From NCBI RefSeq assembly GCF_028858725.1, contig NC_084790.1:2114001-2178000 (forward strand): DNA of 64,000 bases. Direction: 5' to 3'. This document shows, piece after piece, positions 46,201 through 64,000 of the stretch. The position numbers and the translations under genes were made by a program. The notes beneath the pieces were generated by a model. It did no database searches. It worked only from the letters and a program-made list of their open reading frames with translations, and had not been told where the DNA came from. Numbering within the stretch: the first letter of the stretch is position 1; each line of letters begins with the position of its first letter. This DNA comes from Colius striatus (lineage: Eukaryota > Chordata > Aves > Coliiformes > Coliidae).

Positions 46201-49106
46201 CTTGAGAAACTAAAAACACAAAGTTTGTAACCACAGAAGAAGAGAAATGAACATACCCACAGCACAGCACTTCATTGGCAGTTAGCAGTGGGGCTCAAGG
46301 AAAAAAATAGGGCAGTTTTAAGCAGAAGTGTTTCACAGAATAATGCTTTATGCATCAGGCAAGTTTCTCAGGACCTTGTTCCCTCAAGTTAGGAGCTAAA
46401 CCCATGTGCAGGGTTGTTCTATCCCAGGTGTGTGACTCTGCATTTGTCACTGCTGTACTTCCTTGGAACTCCTGGCATTAAATCCCTCTAAATGGCAGCT
46501 GGGCTCTTCAGCCTAATCCATTTCTGTAAGCATTCACTCTTACCTACTTTGGTAGGCAGAATACAGGCCTGTACAGATCTGTCCACATTCAGAACCCTGT
46601 ATCTGAATGACAGCAAAAGAGTTGAAGTGGGACTCCTTGTTGTTCACACAACAATGGAAAAGCCTCCAAAACCTGAGAGCTGGTGACATTTAAAGAGTAC
46701 AACCAACACTCTCATCCTTACCTTTAGCTGGATGAGCATTCCCTCACAACACACCCTTCCAGAGCACCACAAGTTATATATGTGTTCATTTTCTTGATTT
46801 AGTTTTCCAGTGCTGGTGGCTTCTTTATTAGTGCCATCATCCCCTGAAGAAAAAAAAAAACCCAAAAGTAACCAGAGAACTGCAATCTAAACATCACAAA
46901 TGTAAACACCAAAGTCTGTCAGTAGGCTTAGAGCTCAGTTGTTGCTGGATTACTTCAGCAAGCACTGGGATGGTTTCTGAATAATATATAACACCATAAT
47001 CTAATTTCAGCACTGGGAGACTGGCACACTAATTTGCCTGCACACAGCTGGAACTAGTGCCATCATTTTTAGGACAGGAGGAAATGGGCTCAAGTTGCCC
47101 CAGGGGAGGTTTAAGATCAGAGCTGGAGAACTTTTTCTTCGCGAGAGGGCTGTCGGCCCCTATCTCAGGCTGCCCAGGGAGGTGGGGGAGTCCTCAGCCC
47201 TAGAGATATTGAAAAGACACATGGATGAGGTTCTGAGGGCCGTGGGTTAGTGATGAGCTTGGCTGTGTGACTTGACTGGTTGGACTCCATGACCTTAAAG
47301 ATCTTTTCCAACCAAAACAATTCTATGATCATCCATCTGCATTGAAAAGGTGACTCTTCTCTATGTAGCCTCTGTGCTGGTCTAGTATTACTCTGATAAA
47401 CTGAAGTGAATCCAGTGGTTAGGAGAACTCACCAACAAGAGCAAAGTTACTTTCTAGCAGCTCCCTGTGTGTATTGAACCACGCGTGAGCCAGACGGTTG
47501 TTTTTGTTCTTCCCAATGATGTAATTCATGATGTAAGCAAGGAGACCTGTTACCATCAGGATCTCCATGTAGTAACTCTCCCAGCTGTTTTGGAGGTGAG
47601 CAGGGACCTGTGGTAAGCAGAGACTTTCACACATTGAATGAAGAGATTCCATCCACACAAAGTGGAAAACGCCTGGAGAAGCTTCATCCCACACACAGCA
47701 GTGCACTTCACAAAGGCAACTGGATAGAGCTAAGCCTACATAATGCATTTGGCTCTACTGGGACACAGTAATCATAAAGGAAACAACTGCTAACAGCATT
47801 CTCAAAATACCTGGCTAACACAAACATAATACTTCTCTCTTTCAAGTCAGCCTGTGCTAGCATGTACCCCTCTGAGTCGTCAACAGCCAGGCATGTCAAC
47901 CCACTGATTAGCTCAGCTTGATCTCCTTCCCATCACCTGATCATCATGCAACTTCTGTTGAAATCTAAAGCAATACCCAATGTCCAGGACCATTTTCAGG
48001 ATGCCACCAAGAGCCAGAGACTGAGTGGGGGAGCAAAGAAGCCTCCCTGACTTTGCCATCTTCAAGAAGGAATTAGTCCTTCTGCTATCACTGTATAACC
48101 CTTCAATCCTAAGTACCTAAACCTTCATTTTCACTACCAAGGCCAGCCATAATGCTTAAAAAAGAACTCAGGTATAATAAAAATGCACCTGAAGGTCATT
48201 ACTTCTAGGTCCTCCACTTCTCCCCCACGGTCATACTGGTAAAAGAAGCAAAGTCCTAAATGCTTTGGTCAAAATGATGTTTCAAAACATCATTTTAAAC
48301 CATCCATATCCTAATGACAAGTCTCCTTTTGAATACAGCATTGATCCAAGGATGGTAGTTCCAGCAGCTTAAAACAGACCAAAAGCACCTGCACTGGATG
48401 TTTCACTCCAAGCCAAAAGAGCAAGGATGGTATCCTGCTGCTAATCTTGTGTGTTATTTCAGGTGTTTCTAGTCTCCACGCTTCTTCCCATCTCTGCACT
48501 GCCTCTTGTTAACTCAAATAGCAAACTCTTGAAGACAGATCCTCTCTTCTGTTCGTGTTACTAGCCTAGTGCCTTAAAAAGTGATGAAACACCAAAGAGA
48601 AAGCAGATCAACATGTATACTTACATTAACTATTGTTATGGGGTCTTTATTTTTGCTATGGGATGCATCTGGTTTCTCTTCATAGCCTTCAAACTCCTCA
48701 TCATCATATGGTTCACTCTCAGTATCACCATCCTGAGGGACAAAGACCACAAACAGCATGAAAATCCCAAGCAAAAAGATCAGGTGAAAAGACAGGTGTA
48801 GAGGTATCGTTAGGAAACACACAGGGGAAGGACATTAGGCATTACCTGTGCATCTGTGTCATCAAAGTCTTCCTGATTCTCATCCTGACCTTCAAGCTCT
48901 ACAGTTGCTTCTTCTTCATCGTCTTCTGCAGTGATGACCCTTTGAGGAGACTCTGTGACTGCATCTTCGTTAACATCTTCAAATTCAGCAAAGTCATTAT
49001 CATCATATTCCATAATGTCATCTCCATCCTCAAACTCATCATACTTTGCCACAGTAAAACTCCATGGGATGAGGAGGGCAGCAATAAAAAGATACAAATT
49101 CTTCAT
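40242..49106 (-). CDS. CCDC47: CCDC47 (calumin), ER membrane protein
   Basis: Twelve coding exons on the minus strand: 49106-48846, 48732-48625, 47607-47433, 46843-46722, 46209-46144, 45437-45336, 44900-44790, 44390-44305, 43102-43044, 41746-41637, 41537-41370 and 40322-40242 (TGA). They total 1,449 nt, 482 aa, against 483 in human. A signal peptide spans residues 1 to about 20 ([10 protein letters not shown]...), then a highly acidic luminal stretch (about 21-115), one membrane segment (about 136-155, [20 protein letters not shown]), a globular cytosolic domain, and a Lys/Glu-rich C-terminal helix from about 400. By family knowledge it is an ER calcium-binding component of the PAT complex of the multipass translocon. 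The start follows acceptor 49112, and an untranslated exon ends at 50692. Shares a promoter region with DDX42. Confidence 0.97.
40546..41356 (+). mobile_element. CR1 LINE fragment abutting a CCDC47 donor
   Basis: 'ggttcaacaagggcaagggc', 'ggcaagaagccaatggcagc', 'agggacagggaagtgctgca' and 'ggtgggagctgcttctgcag', with tail 'ccaccattctatgactgtga'. About 810 bp, antisense to the gene. The tail ends 13 bp from the donor at 41369. Confidence 0.93.
41829..41921 (+). mobile_element. CR1 LINE 3' tail, CCDC47 intron
   Basis: Only the last ~90 bp: 'catctaggtggtacctgctt', 'agttggactagatgatctct' and 'taccattctaggattctatg'. Confidence 0.9.
41957..42690 (+). mobile_element. CR1 LINE fragment, CCDC47 intron
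   Basis: 'ggacctgggggtgttgatca', 'cccaggtgggcaagaaggcc', 'ttcccctgtgctgggccctg', 'cctggagaagaagagactga' and 'caccaggggaggtttagatc'. The 'agcagcgtgcccaggtggg(c/t)aag' segment occurs twice (42089 and 42199), an internal duplication. Confidence 0.9.
46030..46084 (-). other. Cryptic exon candidate in CCDC47 intron
   Basis: A 55-nt stretch bounded on the minus strand by a good acceptor (ttgtttcag|CTCTG) and donor (ATCT|GTGAGT). It is not part of the conserved CCDC47 protein and is not a multiple of three. Read in the phase of the flanking exons (phase 0) it has an in-frame TGA. Confidence 0.3.
47071..47331 (+). mobile_element. CR1 LINE 3' fragment, CCDC47 intron
   Basis: 'aggacaggaggaaatgggct', 'gttgccccaggggaggttta', 'gaccttaaagatcttttcca' and tail 'ccaaaacaattctatgatca'. 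Antisense to CCDC47. Confidence 0.92.
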
Positions 49107-49111
49107 TTTCA

Positions 49112-50691
49112 CTGAAAAAGAATAACCCAAACACTGAATTAAATGTTTATATCACACCTCCAGTAATGCCCCCAAGTCATTTCACAGCAGCAGCTTCTGA
49201 AAGCAGACACATTCTGCTATAAAACTGACTCTCCAAAGGCATCCCTCAGCTTTGCCAGCTCATTTCAAAGACCACACACTGTGCCTACAGTCGTTATTCA
49301 TTAGCAATTAGACACAGTTGGATCAATGAAGCTGTAACAGACCTTAGGACGCACTTCCTTAATTGACTGTAAACAGCGATGCTGTGATAGCTTCTGCTAG
49401 GGGAAAAGTGCTCAGCTTGGATTTTCTACCCTGCATGCTCAAAAGCAGGTCCCACAGCATCCCACCACTACTGTTTAAAGGGAAAGAGATTTGGTTGCAA
49501 CCTCTACCAGCAATAACCCAACTGTGATGTTTCACAACAGCTACGGAGCATCAGCTCCATTAGACGTGGCAGTTAAGACACATTTTGATTCACTCCCACA
49601 ACCAGATCTGAGTGGGAACCTGAATGTTAATGAGATTGTTCTCCTAAAAACTGAAGACAGAGATGATTTGTTTTCTAAATTAGACCAGCAGTCCTCTGAG
49701 TACCACATGCTGGGAACCCACTGCTACAAGTGACAAGGATAACTCAAATAAACGCCTTCGTCAGAGACTCCTCAAGCAAACAGAAACCTGATGGAAAGAA
49801 CAGCAAGGCAAAGCCCATAGATTTGGCATGTTGTTTGGGTACTTCAAAGTGTGACATGAATTTCCCCAGAGAAAAAGGGCAGGACTTGCATTCAGAGGCT
49901 AAAAACACCAAGACGACGCAGCCACCTGCTCAACCGAACCCCAACAGTTTCAACAGTAACAAGTCTGAGGCTAGTTGAGGATATTCACTTTCAAAACATG
50001 CTCCCAAGTCCGTAAAGCTTTATGCAAAAGAAACTTCTGCAGCTGATTCCAAAGAGATGGTTGAACTAGAGGTGGGTGAAAAGCAGAACGTGCTCCTAAC
50101 TCGGCTGTCCTCAATCACAAGGCAGATCAGGTTCTAAGTACAAACGACTCCGCTAAGCAGAATGTACTTTGGCAGGCCCTCCAAGATCCACACGCCACCG
50201 ACTTCCTTCCCCTTGCCAGAGGAGCCGGTTCACGCACCCATCTCCACTCAGGCGAGTGGGAAGAGAGAGCAACCCCCCCTCCAGCCTCGCCAGGACCGAT
50301 CGCCAGCCTGACGCGGGGACACCCACCCGCGAGTGCTGCCCGTGTCGCACTCCGCCGCGAATCCCCTGGCTCCAGGCACACGCCACCCTTCCCAGCTCCT
50401 TCTAGGGACACGAGCCACAGCTAGCGAAGCTCGAATTACCTCCTTGCCCCCCTCTCCCCCAAACCAGCCCCACAACCGCGCTCCCCGCCGCGGCGCACAG
50501 CACAGGCCCCGCCCGCCCGCTGCCCTCAGGGCCCGGCCGCCCCTCATCCAGGGCAACCACGGGGCGACGCGCGGAGCGAGGCGGGGGAGAGGCCGACGCT
50601 CTCCCAGGGAGGCGGCAGCGAGGTGCCCCGTCCCCGGCAAGGCGCAGGACGGCGACGGGGCCGCGGGAGCCCCGACCCGAGGCCGCGTTAC
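49112..50691 (-). other. CCDC47 intron 1 (within 5' UTR)
   Basis: Between acceptor 49112 and donor 50691 on the minus strand. The last ~450 bp belong to the CpG island. No repeat or further exon recognised. Confidence 0.6.
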
Positions 50692-51460
50692 CTGAGTCAC
50701 GCGGAGCCGCCGCGACCTAGGCCGGGCCCTCACGCCGCGCTGCGCTGCGCTCCGCGGCCGCCAGCGGCGCAGCCTGCGTGCTTTGCGTAGCGGGGGGCAT
50801 GCGCGGCGCGGGCGGCGCGGACGCGGGGCCGAGCGGGACGCGGGCGAGCCGGGGGCTAAGCGGGCAAACCCCCTGGCAGTCGCGGCCGAGCCTCGGCGCC
50901 GCCGGCAGCGGCCGCCCGGGACGTTCACACCTTGCCCGCTTCCCGCCCCCCCCGCCGTCCTGCCGCGGCTTCGGCCCTTGCGAGTGCGCACGCTCCGCGC
51001 CGCCGCCGGCCTCAGCGCGGAAGCCACGTCCGGACGGGACGTCGGCGCGTAGGTACGTCGCGTCTCCACCCCCCTCAACACTCCCCCCCTCCCCGGTAAC
51101 CGGGGTAGCGGCGGCCGGCGGCTGCGGTGCCCGAGGGGTGAGTGAGGGGCGCGGGGCCGGGCGGGGAAGGACGGCGCGGCGGCTCCTCCTCCTCCACATT
51201 CCCTCCTCCCCCCACCCCGGCCGGCGGCGACCCCTGAGGGCGGGAACTGGCGGCGCCGCGGCCTAGTGCGGGCTCGGGCAGCCTGGGCCTGGCCTGCACA
51301 AAGGGCCCGCCCCCGTGCCGGAGCCCCGCGGGCGGGAAGGGCCGCCAGGGGCCCCGCCGAACCGGGAGGCTGAGCCTCGCTGAGGGCTGCGGCTGCCCCG
51401 GGACGAGGGGCCTCCGGCGCTCCGGGCCACTGGTGTGTGCTGAGGGAAGGGCGGGGTGGG
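50250..51460. promoter_or_regulatory. Bidirectional CpG-island promoter, CCDC47 / DDX42
   Basis: Strong CpG island between head-to-head genes. The CCDC47 untranslated exon ends at 50692 (donor ACTCAG|GTAACG on the minus strand). NRF1-type motifs occur at 50797-50804 (GCATGCGC) and 50985-50993 (TGCGCACGC). Candidate DDX42 5' UTR donors are AG|GTACGT at 51053 and GG|GTGAGT at 51138. TATA-less. Confidence 0.8.
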
Positions 51461-52800
51461 GGGTGCGGGGATCCCTGTCTTCAGAAACCGCCAGCGACGG
51501 GAGCGGCCAGGACACGCTGCTGCGGTTCCCTCAGAGCCAGGGAATCCCTGGAAAGGGTCTGTGCCGGCGTGTTTCGTCCCTCGGAACGGTGTTGGCCGGG
51601 AAGGAAAAGCCCCGGCACTTTGCCTCAGGGTTCCGCCCGCGTTTCATCGCTGCTCTTTGGAAACCCTCACCCTGTCAACTCACTGGTGGGGTCTGTGGGC
51701 AGACCAACCAAACTCGGTACTTTTCCAGCTGTCTGACAGAATAAAGGGACGATTGTTTTTTATTTTCTGGGGCAGTAGGGAGTGGAAGAAAGAAATCAGT
51801 AAGTACAAGGAGGAATAGTCCTTAAAATCAGATGTGATTGCTTCCAAGTAATCAGCAGCAGAAGTGCAAAGTTCTGCCTTTCATCCGTTGATGCAGGTCC
51901 CAGGCTGGTAGATGTTCTACACAGAGAGCAGTAGCACTATTTACTGTCAGGGTTTCTCATTTTTTAAGTTGCTTTTCTTGCCAGTGCATTCTGATCTCCT
52001 TGGAGGTTTCTCCCTGAATGTGAGGATTTGTTTACTAAGACTTAAAGCCTTTGGGCCACGTAATTATAACATACTTGAAAAGCAGTGTTTGGCTGCCCTG
52101 AAGCTATGACTGACTTGACCATGCAAGATGAAATCATTTAATAGCTTGAAGTGAGAAGTGTACATCTTAGTCTGATCAGTCTTCATCTAACGTAGTACAT
52201 CAAGTTACACAGAACCACAGAATCTTAAGGGTTGGAAGGGATCTCGAAAGATCATCCAGTCCAACTCCCCTGCCAGAGCAGGAGCTCTGGGCTTGAAAAG
52301 TGGAGGTTGGAGAAGATATTCAATGATGCTTTCTGAAGGAAGGAGGCAGTTGGCTCTGAGTCTCATCATGGAGCTGTAGTGGTTTGCAGTGGTGTGGTGT
52401 TTACAAAGCCATGAAACACACAATGATGGGGCTGTATGGACTTGTCAAATGTGTACTGAGGTTGATGTTCTACCTGTTGTTCCTCCTGACATTGGGAGCT
52501 CTGGCTTTGAGTTTGTATGTCCTAGGTTGCAAAACAGATGAGACAGATGACATCTTAAATATGCTGAAGTCATCATTGAGAGACTTGATCTATTTTAGAA
52601 GACAACTTCTTTGTTTGATCCTTTATTTTCAAGTTGTGTCTATGTTCACACTTAGAAGAAAAGAACAAAGCCCAGTCCTTTTTGGAAGCCGTCATTTCCA
52701 CAAGTCTCTTTATCTTGAGATACAAGGAAAACCCTGAGGATTCCACAGAACTGCCTGAAGCAGAAAGGGCATTCACTTATCCATTCTGATTTCTCAACAG
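51461..52800 (+). other. DDX42 5' UTR intron
   Basis: From the candidate first-exon donors to the acceptor at 52799-52800 just before the DDX42 start codon. It contains one CR1 tail and an unexplained 117-codon open frame (52384-52737). A possible extra untranslated exon could begin after the AG near 51,484, but nothing fixes it. Confidence 0.55.
52213..52290 (-). mobile_element. CR1 LINE 3' tail, DDX42 5' UTR intron
   Basis: 'accacagaatcttaagggtt', 'gatctcgaaagatcatccag' and 'cctgccagagcaggagctct'. Under 80 bp, antisense to DDX42. Confidence 0.85.
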
Positions 52801-52807
52801 ATACATC

Positions 52808-64000
<11,193 letters not shown>

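Noticed and set aside
49491-49978. Two adjoining ~80-codon plus-strand frames in CCDC47 intron 1
   Set aside because: Separated by stops and a frame change, no recognisable homology, no splice context.
50248-51199. Minus-strand frames of 277 and 160 codons, Arg/Pro/Ala-rich
   Set aside because: Typical of CpG-island sequence, overlapping the untranslated exon and promoter of CCDC47/DDX42. No homology recognised.

Overview
The window is avian nuclear DNA. It carries intron-containing vertebrate genes with GT-AG splice sites, CpG-island promoters, and more than two dozen fragments of the bird/reptile LINE CR1. The five genes found, LIMD2(-), RNF113(+), STRADA(-), CCDC47(-) and DDX42(+), match the order and strands of human 17q23.3, except that an intron-rich RNF113 gene sits between LIMD2 and STRADA. 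I recall the corresponding chicken segment as chromosome 27, a gene-dense microchromosome. CR1 covers roughly 11 kb of 64 kb by eye. That is high for a bird and would fit a CR1-rich lineage such as woodpeckers, toucans and barbets or hornbills and hoopoes; this is inference only.

Layout. 1-3.6 kb: no gene recognised; one ERV/LTR-like fragment and a CR1. 3.7-14.8 kb: LIMD2 on the minus strand, four coding exons plus a probable untranslated first exon with a CCAAT/TATA-like promoter; an intron holds a 13-copy minisatellite. 16.3-22.3 kb: RNF113 on the plus strand, ten coding exons (331 aa), starting in a CpG island. 23.1-37.6 kb: STRADA on the minus strand, twelve coding exons (431 aa), convergent with RNF113. 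37.8-38.5 kb: two CR1 fragments in the gap. About 38.5-50.7 kb: CCDC47 on the minus strand, twelve coding exons (482 aa). 50.7-51.1 kb: shared CpG-island promoter. 51-64 kb: DDX42 on the plus strand, first thirteen coding exons (466 aa); the window ends inside the gene.

All exon boundaries were placed by reading splice sites and checking that codon phase closes across every junction. In all five genes the lengths sum to whole codons.

By family knowledge the genes do housekeeping work. STRADA is the pseudokinase that activates LKB1 with MO25. CCDC47 is an ER-membrane factor for multipass-protein insertion. DDX42 and RNF113 are spliceosome-associated. LIMD2 is a small LIM protein. The least expected items are the multi-exon RNF113, a GC-AG intron in DDX42, a DDX42 exon flanked by two near-identical direct CR1 copies, CR1 pieces packed within 11-21 bp of splice donors in three genes, a CR1-in-CR1 insertion with a 6-bp duplication, a perfect CLEAR-type palindrome beside a CRE at the STRADA promoter, and a 422-codon open frame divergent from RNF113.
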